A stretch of DNA of 61,283 nt. Origin: Candidatus Krumholzibacteriia bacterium. GTDB lineage: Bacteria > Krumholzibacteriota > Krumholzibacteriia > WVZY01 > JAKEHA01. A program made the position numbers and the translations under genes. The stretch covers positions 1 to 61,283 of the forward strand of contig JAOUHG010000020.1 of the NCBI GenBank assembly GCA_029865265.1, in the 5' to 3' direction. This document shows, one piece after another, positions 8,363-18,546 of this stretch. Numbering within the stretch: position 1 is the first letter of the stretch; each line of letters opens with the position of its first letter. The notes beneath the pieces are model-generated. The model searched no databases. It saw only the letters and a list, made by a program, of their open reading frames with translations, and was not told where the DNA came from.

Positions 8363-9190
8363 GTGCCGCACACCTTCACACGAATCGTTCTGGCGATCTC
8401 CGCGCTGGTTCTGTTTGCCGGCTGTGGAAACAAGCAGGAGCAGCAGTCGCAGCAGGATCAGGGCGAAACCGACGCGCTGGTCGCGGAAGCCGTCGAGTTC
8501 AAGGGACCGCCCATCATTCAGGACATGATTGCCGCGCACGGCGGCATGGACGCCTGGAAGAACGCCCCCACCTTTTCCTTTACCGACCAGTGGGGCGACA
8601 ACCCGCCCACCACATTCGTGGTGGAACAGGGGCGGCGCCGCGCCTACTTTGACATCGCCGGCACCGATGTCGCGGTGGCCTGGGACGGCGAGAAGGCGTG
8701 GAGCATGAACTGGCCCACGCAGACGCCGGTGCGCTTTCTGGCGCTGCTCAACTACTACTTCATCAACATTCCGTGGCTCACCCAGGACCCCGGCGTGGTG
8801 CTGGGCGAACCCGGCGCCGGAACACTCCCCAACGACCCCACGCAGTACGTGACCGTCATGATGACGTTCCAGCCCGGAACCGGCGACACGCCGGACGACT
8901 ACTACCGGCTCTACATCGATCCGCAGTCAAAGATGCTGCACGCGGTGGACTACATCGTGACGTACCGGGCGCTGCTCGACGAGGGCGAGAAATCCACCCC
9001 CGAGCACTGCCTGATCTATGACGAGATGACCACGGTGGATGGCTTGAAGGTGCCGGCGCACTTCACCATCTATGAAGCGGGCAATGTGTATGCGGCGTGC
9101 ACGCTGTCCAATTATTCGCTCTCGACACCGTTCGACGAGGCGCGCATGACCATGCCCGAGGGCGCCGTCATCGACACCTCGACGCCCTGA
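8363..9190 (+). CDS. Lipoprotein of unknown function
   Basis: A 275-residue lipoprotein beginning at GTG 8363, with GGGAGG 8 bases upstream. The lipobox LFAGC is near residue 20 and is followed by a short Gln/Glu-rich linker. The mature domain starts MIAAHGGMDAWKNAPTFSF, a pattern shared with DUF6503-like and outer-membrane-lipoprotein-sorting-like beta folds (HGG..AW..). It continues with alternating short strands such as VAVAWDGEKAWSMN. I do not recognise an activity. It is the last of three lipoprotein genes in a row and is followed by a strong hairpin terminator at 9266-9302. Confidence 0.72.
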   Translation: MPHTFTRIVLAISALVLFAGCGNKQEQQSQQDQGETDALVAEAVEFKGPPIIQDMIAAHGGMDAWKNAPTFSFTDQWGDNPPTTFVVEQGRRRAYFDIAGTDVAVAWDGEKAWSMNWPTQTPVRFLALLNYYFINIPWLTQDPGVVLGEPGAGTLPNDPTQYVTVMMTFQPGTGDTPDDYYRLYIDPQSKMLHAVDYIVTYRALLDEGEKSTPEHCLIYDEMTTVDGLKVPAHFTIYEAGNVYAACTLSNYSLSTPFDEARMTMPEGAVIDTSTP

Positions 9191-9265
9191 CGGTCCGGGC
9201 GGGCAAAATGCCGCTGGCGCCGGGGTGGTGAATCGTATATACTATTAATTGACAACCGGTTACAT

Positions 9266-9302
9266 GAAAACCTCCCACGGGTTGATTCCCGGGGAGGTTT
9301 TC
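9266..9302 (+). terminator. Long hairpin terminator between the lipoprotein gene and sufB
   Basis: GAAAACCTCCC (9266-9276) pairs perfectly with GGGAGGTTTTC (9292-9302). An inner CGGG/CCCG stem (9278-9281 with 9288-9291) closes on the loop TTGATT. The A-run before and T-run after the GC core make it look like a bidirectional Rho-independent terminator, 76 bases after the lipoprotein stop. The loop TTGATT is also exactly 17 bases before TACTCT, so it may double as part of the suf promoter. Confidence 0.75.
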
Positions 9303-9332
9303 GCTACTCTGTAAATAGCACTAAATCAGTGC
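9282..9332 (+). promoter_or_regulatory. Possible suf promoter with IscR/Rrf2-like operator
   Basis: The palindrome GCACTAAATCAGTGC (9318-9332) contains ACTAAATCAGT, which fits the central 11 bases of the IscR type 1 consensus (ACTRWWWYAGT). The outer bases of that 25-bp consensus mostly do not match. A weak promoter, TTGATT (9282-9287) with a 17-base spacer to TACTCT (9305-9310), would start transcription right at the palindrome. This is consistent with repression by an iron-sulfur-sensing Rrf2 protein. The operator is a good visual match; the promoter hexamers are weak. Confidence 0.5.
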
Positions 9333-9377
9333 GATTACCGAATATCGACACCGGCGCCGCCGCGCCGGGGAGGAATC

Positions 9378-10847
<1,470 letters not shown>

Positions 10848-10849
10848 CC

Positions 10850-11589
<740 letters not shown>

Positions 11590-11590
<1 letters not shown>

Positions 11591-12903
11591 TGCCGGGCGT
11601 CGCCACCTACGAGAAGCTGTTTTCCGAGCTGGAACCGGGCCTGCGCAAGGCCGGTCCCGACTGGATGAACGACCTGCGCCGCTCCGGCTTCGACCGCTTC
11701 CGCAGCGCGGGGTTCCCGTCGCTGCGCGACGAGGAATGGCGCTTCACGCGCACACGACCGATCGCCGAGGTGGACTTTGCGCCGGCGGGCGCGGGCCGCA
11801 CGCCCGCCGACGCTTCCATCCTCGCGCGAACTTTTGACGATTCGGACTGCCTGCGCGTGGTGCTGGTGAACGGCCGCGTGACCGGCGGTATCCCGGCCAG
11901 ACTCCCCAGGGGCGTACGCATCTCGAGCCTGGCCGATGCGGCGCGCGAGCACCCCGAAAGCGTGCGCACGCTGCTCAACAGCGGGGTCAAGATCGACGAC
12001 CAGCGCTTTGCCGCGCTCAACACCGCCTTCCTGGCCGACGGGCTCTACGTGGAACTGGCCGACGGCGTGGTGCTGGACCGGCCCATCCACGTGGTCCACG
12101 TGGCCGAGGCCGGCAACGCGCCCGTCATGCTGCACCCGCGCCTGCTGGTGCGCGTGGGCAGGAACGCCGGCGGCGAGATGATCGAGAGCTACGTGGGCGA
12201 GGGCCAGTACTTCACCAACGTGGTCACCGAGATCGTGTGCGGCGAGAACGCATCCTTCCACCACCTGAAGGTGCAGAAGGAGAGCCCGCGCGCGTTCCAC
12301 GTGGCCCTGCAGCACGCCACCCTGGCGGCCAGCGCGCGCTACGCCACCCTGGCCGTCCAGATGGGCGGCGCGCTGGTGCGCAACGACTCGCACTGCATCC
12401 TCGACGGCGAGGGTATCGACGCCCGCCTCGACGGACTCTACCTGGCGGGCGGGCGCCAGCACGTGGACAACCACACCTTCATTCGCCACGCCAAACCGCA
12501 CTGCCACAGCTTTGAGCTCTACAAGGGAATACTGGACGGGCACGCGCGCGGGGTGTTCAATGGCCGCATCTACGTGGACCCGGACGCCCAGAAGACCGAC
12601 GCCAAGCAGGAGAACAACTGCATGTTGCTTTCCGATGACGCGCGCATCAACTCCAACCCGCAGCTCGAGATCTTCGCGGACGACGTCAAGTGCACCCACG
12701 GCGCCGCCATCGGCAAGACCGATGAGGACGCCATGTTCTACCTGCGCTCGCGCGGCATCCCCGCCAACGAAGCCCGGGACATCATGGTGTACGCGTTCGC
12801 GAGCGAGCTGTTTGAGCGCATCGACGTGGAGCCGCTCAAGGTGCGGCTGGAAACGGAGCTCTTCGAGTGGCTGAACCGCTCGCGGGAGGCACGCTCCGCG
12901 TGA
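11590..12903 (+). CDS. sufD: Fe-S assembly protein SufD
   Basis: A 437-residue SufD, the SufB paralogue that completes the SufBC2D scaffold and helps iron entry. Recognisable blocks are FPSLRDEEWRFTRT near the N-terminus, then HTFIRHAKPHCHSFELYKG, FNGRIYVDPDAQKTDAKQ, NPQLEIFADDVKCTHGA and the C-terminal YLRSRGIPANEARDIM. The FNGRI...AQKTDA block separates SufD from SufB. It overlaps both neighbours by one base (TGATG at each end), indicating translational coupling. Confidence 0.97.
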
Positions 12904-14168
12904 TGCCGGTGGAGGTGGGAAACTTGAAAACGCAACATGACGCCTTAACAGTCATCGACGCCGCGCGCGTGCGCGAGGACTTCCCCATCCTGCACCGCGA
13001 GATCAAGGGCAAGCCGCTGGTCTACCTGGACAACGCCGCCACCGCGCAGAAGCCGCGCCAGGTCATCGATGCCATTTCCGGCTACTACGAAAAGCACAAC
13101 GCCAACGTGCACCGCGGCGTGCACGCGCTGAGCGTGGAGGCCACCGAACTCTACGAAGGCGCGCGCGAGAAAGCGCGCGCGTTCATCAACGCCGCCGAGA
13201 CCAGCGAGATCGTCTTTGTGCGCGGCACCACCGAGGCCATCAACCTGGTGGCGTCGTCGTTTGGCGGCTCCAATGTGAAGAACGGCGACGAGGTGCTCAT
13301 CACCGCCATGGAGCACCACTCCAACATCGTCCCCTGGCAGATGCTGTGCCAGCGCACCGGCGCCACCCTCAGGGTGCTGCCCATGAACCGCGACGGGGAC
13401 CTGCTGATGGAGGAACTCCCGCGCATGTTGAACGAGCGCACGCGCATCGTGGCCGTCACCCACGTGTCCAACTCGCTCGGCACCGTCAACCCGGTGGCCG
13501 AGATCATCGCCATGGCGCATGAGCGCGGCATTCCCGTGCTGGTGGACGGCGCACAGGCGGTGCCGCACTTCCAAGTGGACGTGCGCGCCCTGGACGCCGA
13601 CTTCTACGTATTCTCCGGCCACAAGATGGTCGGCCCCACCGGCGCCGGCGTGCTCTACGCCCGCAAGTCGATCCTGGAGGGCATGCCCCCCTGGCAGGGC
13701 GGCGGCGACATGATCGCGTCGGTCACCTTCGAGAAGACAACCTACAACGTGCTGCCCCACCGCTTCGAGGCGGGCACCCCGGACATCGCCGCCGTCGCCG
13801 GACTGGGAGCGGCCATCGACTACCTGTGCGCGACCGGAATGGATGCCATCGCGCGCTACGAGGACGGTCTGGTGCGCCAGGCGGTGGATGCGCTGTCGTC
13901 CGCGCTCGGCGTCACCCTCATCGGCACCCCCGGACAGCGCGCCGGGGTGGTTTCCTTCACGCTGGACAAAATCCACCCGCACGACGTGGGCATGATCCTG
14001 GACAGCGAGGGCGTCGCCATCCGCGCCGGTCACCACTGCACGCAGCCGGTGATGGACTTCTACGGCGTTCCCGCCACCAACCGGGCGTCGTTTGCGTTCT
14101 ACAACACGCGCGCGGACATCGACCGGCTCATCGCCGGGCTGGACAAGGTGCGGGCGCTGTTTGCATGA
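12903..14168 (+). CDS. sufS: Cysteine desulfurase SufS
   Basis: A 421-residue PLP enzyme that removes sulfur from cysteine and passes it as persulfide to SufU. The PLP lysine is K241 in GHKMVGPTGAGVLY. The catalytic cysteine is C379 in RAGHHCTQP, the group II desulfurase loop. The ATG at 12903 shares a base with the sufD stop. This start adds about 30 residues before the conserved VREDFPIL; an internal start nearer that block is possible. Confidence 0.97.
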   Translation: MPVEVGNLKTQHDALTVIDAARVREDFPILHREIKGKPLVYLDNAATAQKPRQVIDAISGYYEKHNANVHRGVHALSVEATELYEGAREKARAFINAAETSEIVFVRGTTEAINLVASSFGGSNVKNGDEVLITAMEHHSNIVPWQMLCQRTGATLRVLPMNRDGDLLMEELPRMLNERTRIVAVTHVSNSLGTVNPVAEIIAMAHERGIPVLVDGAQAVPHFQVDVRALDADFYVFSGHKMVGPTGAGVLYARKSILEGMPPWQGGGDMIASVTFEKTTYNVLPHRFEAGTPDIAAVAGLGAAIDYLCATGMDAIARYEDGLVRQAVDALSSALGVTLIGTPGQRAGVVSFTLDKIHPHDVGMILDSEGVAIRAGHHCTQPVMDFYGVPATNRASFAFYNTRADIDRLIAGLDKVRALFA

Positions 14169-14184
14169 TGAAACGGATTGAACC

Positions 14185-14640
14185 ATGAGCGACATGCGCG
14201 AGCTCTACCAGGAGGTCATCCTGGACCATCACAAGCACCCGCGGAACTTCGGCCGCCTGGACGGCGCCAACCGTCACGCGGAGGGCTTCAACCCGCTGTG
14301 CGGCGACCGCGTGACCGTGTACGTGCTGGTGGAGAACGACGTGGTGCGCGAAATCGCGTTCGACGGCAGCGGCTGCGCCATCTGTGTCGCATCTGCATCC
14401 GTCATGACCGACGAACTCAAGGGGCGCACGCTGGCCGAGATCGAGAAGCTCTACGGCACCTTCCACGACGTGGTCATGTCGTCCACGGACACCGCCGTCG
14501 ACATGGACGCGCTGGGCAAACTGGCCGTCTTTGCGGGGGTGCGCGAGTTTCCGGTGCGCGTCAAGTGCGCCACCCTGCCGTGGCACACCCTGCGCGCGGC
14601 CCTCAAGAACCCGGACGGCGCGCCCGTTACCACGGAGTAG
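14185..14640 (+). CDS. sufU: SufU sulfurtransferase/scaffold
   Basis: A 151-residue SufU with the three conserved cysteines at C39 (NPLCGDRV), C64 (GSGCAICVAS) and C128 (RVKCATLPWH), plus the zinc-ligand aspartate beside C39. This is the same spacing as the Bacillus protein. SufU accepts sulfur from SufS through a zinc-exchange mechanism and hands it to SufB. It contains the roughly 20-residue insertion before the third cysteine that distinguishes SufU from IscU. It lies 16 bases after sufS and 5 bases before the SufT-like gene, completing a Gram-positive-style SUF set in an apparently Gram-negative genome. Confidence 0.96.
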   Translation: MSDMRELYQEVILDHHKHPRNFGRLDGANRHAEGFNPLCGDRVTVYVLVENDVVREIAFDGSGCAICVASASVMTDELKGRTLAEIEKLYGTFHDVVMSSTDTAVDMDALGKLAVFAGVREFPVRVKCATLPWHTLRAALKNPDGAPVTTE

Positions 14641-14645
14641 GCAGG

Positions 14646-14951
14646 ATGAGCCAGGAACTGCGCGAAAAAATCGTGGCCGCCCTGAAGACGTGCTATGACC
14701 CCGAGATCCCCATCGACATATGGGAGCTGGGGCTGATCTACGACATCGCCATTGCGGAGTCCAACGACGTCACCCTCACCATGACGCTCACGACGCCGCA
14801 CTGCCCCGCCGCGGAGATACTCCCCGCGGACGTGGAGCAGAAGGTATCCGCGGTCGAGGGAGTCGCCTCGGTCAAGGTAGACATCACATGGGAACCAGCG
14901 TGGACGCCGCAAATGATGTCGGAAGCGGCACGCCTGGAACTGAATCTCTAA
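14646..14951 (+). CDS. sufT: SufT-like MIP18/DUF59 Fe-S maturation protein
   Basis: A 101-residue single-domain MIP18 (DUF59) protein. The core motifs are CYDPEIPIDIWELGLIYD and MTLTTPHCPAAEILP, and the C-terminus has VDITWEPAWTPQMMSEAAR. The cysteine in TPHCP is the residue thought to help deliver Fe-S clusters in this family. Stand-alone DUF59 proteins at the end of suf operons are called SufT and help mature target enzymes. AGGATG just before the start and a 5-base gap to sufU support co-expression. Confidence 0.9.
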   Translation: MSQELREKIVAALKTCYDPEIPIDIWELGLIYDIAIAESNDVTLTMTLTTPHCPAAEILPADVEQKVSAVEGVASVKVDITWEPAWTPQMMSEAARLELNL

Positions 14952-14969
14952 GCAGGAGGAAGAAGAGCA

Positions 14970-15386
14970 ATGCTGTATCCGCCAGAAATCACCGAACCCT
15001 GTCGCCAGGACCTCACCCAGGCGGGCATCGTGGAACTCAGAACACCCCAGGACGTGGACCTGGTACTCAAGGACCAGAAGGGCACCGCGCTGGTCGTGGT
15101 GAACAGCGTGTGTGGCTGCGCCGCGGGCATGGCGCGCCCCGGTGTGAAGCTGGCGCTGCAGCACGACAAGCGCCCCGACAAGCTCACCAGCGTCTTTGCG
15201 GGCGTCGACTCCGCCGCCACCGAGCAGGCGCGCAAGTACATCATCGGCTACGCGCCTTCATCGCCGTCGATCGCGCTGTTCAAGGACGGCAACCCGGTGT
15301 TCGTCATGGAACGCTGGCAGATCGAGGGCCGCAGCCCGCAGGAGATCGCGTTCCAGCTGGTCGAAGCGTTCGACGAGTTCTGTTAG
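14970..15386 (+). CDS. Bacilliredoxin (BrxA/BrxB family)
   Basis: A 138-residue protein of the YphP/YqiW (BrxA/BrxB) family. The active site is NSVCGCAAGMARPG with C48 and C50 in the unusual CGC arrangement, and the family-typical KLTSVFAGVD and YAPSSPSIALFKDG segments follow. Bacilliredoxins remove mixed disulfides such as bacillithiol from protein cysteines. A PIG-L deacetylase at 26023, from the family that includes the bacillithiol enzyme BshB, is elsewhere in the window but cannot by itself show that bacillithiol is made here. The position 18 bases after sufT suggests protection of Fe-S assembly thiols. Confidence 0.93.
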   Translation: MLYPPEITEPCRQDLTQAGIVELRTPQDVDLVLKDQKGTALVVVNSVCGCAAGMARPGVKLALQHDKRPDKLTSVFAGVDSAATEQARKYIIGYAPSSPSIALFKDGNPVFVMERWQIEGRSPQEIAFQLVEAFDEFC

Positions 15387-15405
15387 ACTCAACCGAGGTA
15401 GTAGA

Positions 15406-15936
15406 ATGACCCAGAAGTTCTTCCCAGACTTTCCCGACAACGCCAAGCTGTGGGCGTATCCCCTGTCGCGTCCGCTCGCGGCCGGCGAGAAGGCGCGCGT
15501 GACCGAGCGCCTCGACCTGTTCCTGCGCGGGTGGAACTCGCACGACGTGCCGGTGCGCGGGGCCTATCATATTTTTGAGGACCGCTTCATCCTGGTGACC
15601 GGCTTCGTGGAAGATGGCGTGTCCGGCTGCTCGATCGACTCGCTGATGCGCGTGATGAAGACGATGCGCGAAGAGGACGGTATCGACGGCTTCGACCGCT
15701 CGCAGGTGTTCTTTCGCGACGCGGACGGCGTGCTGCGCGGGGTGACCCGCGAGGAGTTCAAGGCACTGGTGTCGGCCGACCAGGTGGACAACGACACGGT
15801 TGTGTTCGACAGCACCATCTCGACACTCGCCGATCTGCGTGGCGGTCGCTTCGAAACCACCTTCGGCAAGGCCTGGCACGCGCGTGCCTTCGCGCGGGAA
15901 ATGGAAAACCGGGCCAGCCTGAAACGAACCCGCTAG
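15406..15936 (+). CDS. Conserved protein of unknown function linked to suf
   Basis: A 176-residue cytosolic protein with no signal or membrane segment. The central DGVSGCSIDSLMRVMK block resembles a small family in Bacteroidetes often labelled, misleadingly, as ABC transporter ATPase; it contains no Walker motif. The ATG at 15406 follows the bacilliredoxin stop by 19 bases, with GAGG upstream. It is the last gene of the suf-brx transcript and ends 10 bases before a convergent gene. The single conserved cysteine in SGCSID and its genomic partners suggest a link to thiol or Fe-S biology, but this is inference. Confidence 0.7.
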   Translation: MTQKFFPDFPDNAKLWAYPLSRPLAAGEKARVTERLDLFLRGWNSHDVPVRGAYHIFEDRFILVTGFVEDGVSGCSIDSLMRVMKTMREEDGIDGFDRSQVFFRDADGVLRGVTREEFKALVSADQVDNDTVVFDSTISTLADLRGGRFETTFGKAWHARAFAREMENRASLKRTR

Positions 15937-15946
15937 ACCCGGCCCG

Positions 15947-16981
15947 CTACGCGCCCAGCTCGTTGATCCGCCACACCATCTCGATCAGGCGGGACTGGTT
16001 GTGGCGGTTGAACGCAAACACGATGCGCGGCATGTCCAGCAACTCCGGCTCGTTGGTCTCCTCCGCCAGCGCACGCGTCTTCTCGATGGTTCCCTTCGTC
16101 ACCAGGTCCGCAAACTCCGTGGCCAGTGTGCGCACCGCACCGTCGGTGAGTTCCTTCTGCAGGCGCACCACCAGCCTGTCGCGCACCTGCCGGGTGGAGT
16201 GGTACACCGAGTAGAAGCGCCGGATGTAGTCCACGCCGTCCTGGGCGGAGTGTATGATCTTGTAGAGGATCAGATCCCTGGGCGAGATCAGCTTGCGCTC
16301 CAGCAGCTCCTCGCGGATGAAGCGGTCGAAACTCTCCCAGTACGTTTCCCCCGGCAGTTCCATGAGCAGAAACGGCATGGGCGGCGCCTTGCCGGTCTGG
16401 ATGAGGGTGAGCGTCTCGAAGCCCTCGTCGTGCGTTCCGAACCCTCCCGGAAACAGCGCCACCGCGCTCGCCTCCATCAGGAAGAAGATCTTGCGCGTGA
16501 AGAAGTACTTGAAGGTGATCAGCTTGGGGTCGTCGCCGATGATGGTGTTGGCGGCCTGCTCGAACGGAAGCAGGATGTTCACGCCGAACGACGCGTCCGC
16601 CCCCGCCCCCTGGTTGCCCGCCTTCATGATGCCATCGGCGGCGCCGGTGATCACCATGAAGCCGCTCTTTGCCAGCAGCGACGCAAACTCCACCGCCATC
16701 TGGTAGTACGGATCGCTCTCGGGCGTGCGCGCGGATCCGAAGATCGACACCTTGCGCCGGTCGCGGTAGGGCTTGAACACGCGCGCCGCGTAGCGGAACT
16801 CCGCCATGGCGCGGCTCAATACCTTGAGGTCCAGCACCTCCAGCTCGTCGCGGCGGCACTTGAGCGCGTGCACGATGAGTTCGCGCACCAGCCGCGTGGA
16901 GAGGTCGGGGTCGGGGTCCGTGTAGAGGGCGCGGATCTCGTCGAGAACGCGCTCGGGGGTGTCGAATTCTTTCTTTGCCAT
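15947..16981 (-). CDS. LOG family protein (Rossmann fold, PGGFGT motif)
   Basis: A 344-residue protein whose middle carries the LOG family signatures: VSIFGSARTPESDPYY, GFMVITGAADGIMKAGNQGA and FPGGFGTHDEGFETLTLIQTG. Plant and bacterial LOG proteins are cytokinin-nucleotide phosphoribohydrolases, and close relatives split AMP-type nucleotides (the PpnN group). This protein is much longer than the roughly 190-residue minimal LOG, with about 60 extra N-terminal and 100 extra C-terminal residues. A PpnN-like nucleosidase is therefore possible. It follows the HAD phosphatase gene after one base and is probably co-transcribed with it, which would fit nucleotide salvage. Confidence 0.85.
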   Translation of the reverse strand: MAKKEFDTPERVLDEIRALYTDPDPDLSTRLVRELIVHALKCRRDELEVLDLKVLSRAMAEFRYAARVFKPYRDRRKVSIFGSARTPESDPYYQMAVEFASLLAKSGFMVITGAADGIMKAGNQGAGADASFGVNILLPFEQAANTIIGDDPKLITFKYFFTRKIFFLMEASAVALFPGGFGTHDEGFETLTLIQTGKAPPMPFLLMELPGETYWESFDRFIREELLERKLISPRDLILYKIIHSAQDGVDYIRRFYSVYHSTRQVRDRLVVRLQKELTDGAVRTLATEFADLVTKGTIEKTRALAEETNEPELLDMPRIVFAFNRHNQSRLIEMVWRINELGA

Positions 16982-16982
16982 A

Positions 16983-17645
16983 TCAACCGATCAGTTCGAG
17001 GAGTCGTGACAGGTTCGGCTCACGAATCACGTGGTTCGCGAGGCGCGCCAGGTCCCTGGAACGCGGGTTGAACGCTACCACGCAACCCGCCACGCCCACC
17101 ATGGGAACATCGTTGGCGCCGTCGCCCACGAAGGCGGCACGATCCAGCGCCACTTCGTGCCGGGCGGACAGCTCGCGCAACGCCACCGGCTTGCCCTCCA
17201 AGTCGAAGGGTGTGGCCTGCCAGCCGGTGAGCACGCCGTGTTCGTCAAAATCCAACCGGTTGGAATACACGTCGTCGAACGGGTGCTCCGGGAACAACGT
17301 GTCGATGACGATGTCCAGCGTTCCGGAGATGATGGCCAGGCGCACTCCGCGGCGCTTGAGCTCCCACAGGGTCTCGTGGGCGCCGTCGAAACGCTCGAAC
17401 TCCCGCACCGAATCCACGATTTCGGCGCGCGTGGCGCCCGCGTCGATCCACCCCTGCACGTCCAGTTCCACCCACTGCGGGTAGGTGATCTTGCGTTCGC
17501 GGTACCAGCGGTGCCGTTCCTCGTTGACGGTGTCGTCGCCGGTGAAGCGGCGATTGAGGACTTCCCAGATAACTTTGCCGGTTGGATGTCGAACGAGGGT
17601 CCCGTCTACGTCGAAGCAGACCAGGTCATAGGGTCGGCGGGTCAT
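16983..17645 (-). CDS. HAD-family phosphatase (SerB-like)
   Basis: A 220-residue HAD hydrolase. Motif I is CFDVDGTLV with the nucleophile and acid aspartates, motif II is AIISGTLD, and motif IV is FVGDGANDVPMVGVAG. The helical cap and GDGANDVPM resemble phosphoserine phosphatase, and the protein is of SerB core length, but SerB-type substrate residues cannot be confirmed by eye. The ATG at 17645 is chosen because sequence homology starts right there; the open frame upstream runs into the divergent sigma factor promoter region. Confidence 0.85.
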   Translation of the reverse strand: MTRRPYDLVCFDVDGTLVRHPTGKVIWEVLNRRFTGDDTVNEERHRWYRERKITYPQWVELDVQGWIDAGATRAEIVDSVREFERFDGAHETLWELKRRGVRLAIISGTLDIVIDTLFPEHPFDDVYSNRLDFDEHGVLTGWQATPFDLEGKPVALRELSARHEVALDRAAFVGDGANDVPMVGVAGCVVAFNPRSRDLARLANHVIREPNLSRLLELIG

Positions 17646-17662
17646 AGTCCTATTGTAATGGA

Positions 17663-18289
17663 TTGGCGCACGGCCGTACAATGGGCTCCGTCGCGGGGGT
17701 GAATGTCGCCGTGGCCGCACACATGGCACTTGAACACGAAAAGCAGGCCATCGATCCCAAAAACTGGGTCGATGAACACGGCGACGCGCTGTTTCGCTTT
17801 GCGATTCTGCGCGTGCGCAACGAGGAACTGGCCGCGGACCTCGTGCAGGACACATTTCTGTCCGCCCTGAAGGCCAGGGACGGTTTTCGGGGCGGGTCCA
17901 CCCTGAGAACCTGGCTGACCGGAATCCTCAAGCACAAGATCATCGACCACTACCGGAAGAACAAGGTGGAGATTGTCGAGACCGACCTGGCCGGGGACAC
18001 CCCGATGGCCATCCTGCAGCACGCGCCGGCCCTGTCCCCCCGCTGGGACGAGGCGCCCTCGAGCCTGGTGGAGAGCCGCGAGTTCTGGACGGTGCTGTCC
18101 GGCTGCCTCTCCAAGCTCCCCGAGGCCCAACGGCGCGCCTTCACCCTGCGCGAATTCGACGGCCTCGACAGCGACGAAATTCGTAAGGTGCTGGAGGTGA
18201 CCCCGACGAACCTGTGGGTTATATTGCACCGGGCCCGCGCGGGCCTGCGCCGGTGTCTGGAAACCAACTGGTTTGGCAACGAGGGATGA
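17663..18289 (+). CDS. ECF sigma factor (RpoE-like)
   Basis: A sigma-70 family extracytoplasmic-function factor of up to 208 residues. Region 2 is visible as ALFRFAILRVRNEELAADLV, then DTFLSALKARDGFRGGSTLR and TWLTGILKHKIIDHYRK. Region 4 is LPEAQRRAFTLREFDGLD with the HTH VTPTNLWVILHRARAGLRRC. Three in-frame starts (17663, 17681, 17723) are possible; the conserved part begins after the last, so the true N-terminus is uncertain. The following gene is a zinc-finger anti-sigma factor that starts 7 bases after the stop. RESSEV-like features are absent, and no target promoter can be assigned. Confidence 0.92.
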   Translation: MAHGRTMGSVAGVNVAVAAHMALEHEKQAIDPKNWVDEHGDALFRFAILRVRNEELAADLVQDTFLSALKARDGFRGGSTLRTWLTGILKHKIIDHYRKNKVEIVETDLAGDTPMAILQHAPALSPRWDEAPSSLVESREFWTVLSGCLSKLPEAQRRAFTLREFDGLDSDEIRKVLEVTPTNLWVILHRARAGLRRCLETNWFGNEG

Positions 18290-18296
18290 TGCAACC

Positions 18297-18542
18297 GTGA
18301 AGAGCAGCTGTACCGAAACCGCCCGGCTCCTGTCCGAGTCCCGCGACCGCCGCCTGTCGCTACGCGAGCGGATCCACCTGCGTTTTCACGTGACGATGTG
18401 CCGGATGTGCCACGTCTACGCGCGCCAGCTCTCCGCGCTGTCCCGCATCTGCAACGCGGCGTCGGAGCACGCGCCCGACTGCTGTCCGGGCAAGCTGCCC
18501 GAGGACCGCAAGGCCCGCATTCGCGAGGCCATGAAAGACTGA
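18297..18542 (+). CDS. Minimal zinc-finger (ZAS) anti-sigma factor
   Basis: An 81-residue soluble protein carrying the HxxxCxxC core of zinc-binding anti-sigma domains (HVTMCRMC). Further cysteines lie near the start (SSCTE), in SRICNAA, and paired in PDCCPGK. There is no membrane segment or extracytoplasmic domain, so it is a stand-alone ZAS domain that would sense a cytosolic signal, perhaps redox or metal through the extra cysteines. GTG 18297 has GAGGGA about 10 bases upstream. Position directly after an ECF sigma gene makes the partnership likely. Confidence 0.8.
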   Translation: MKSSCTETARLLSESRDRRLSLRERIHLRFHVTMCRMCHVYARQLSALSRICNAASEHAPDCCPGKLPEDRKARIREAMKD

Positions 18543-18546
18543 GCGG

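Noticed and set aside
16983-17645. Naming the HAD protein SerB (phosphoserine phosphatase).
   Set aside because: HAD motifs are clear, but the substrate-specific residues cannot be confirmed by eye and no serine-pathway gene is nearby.
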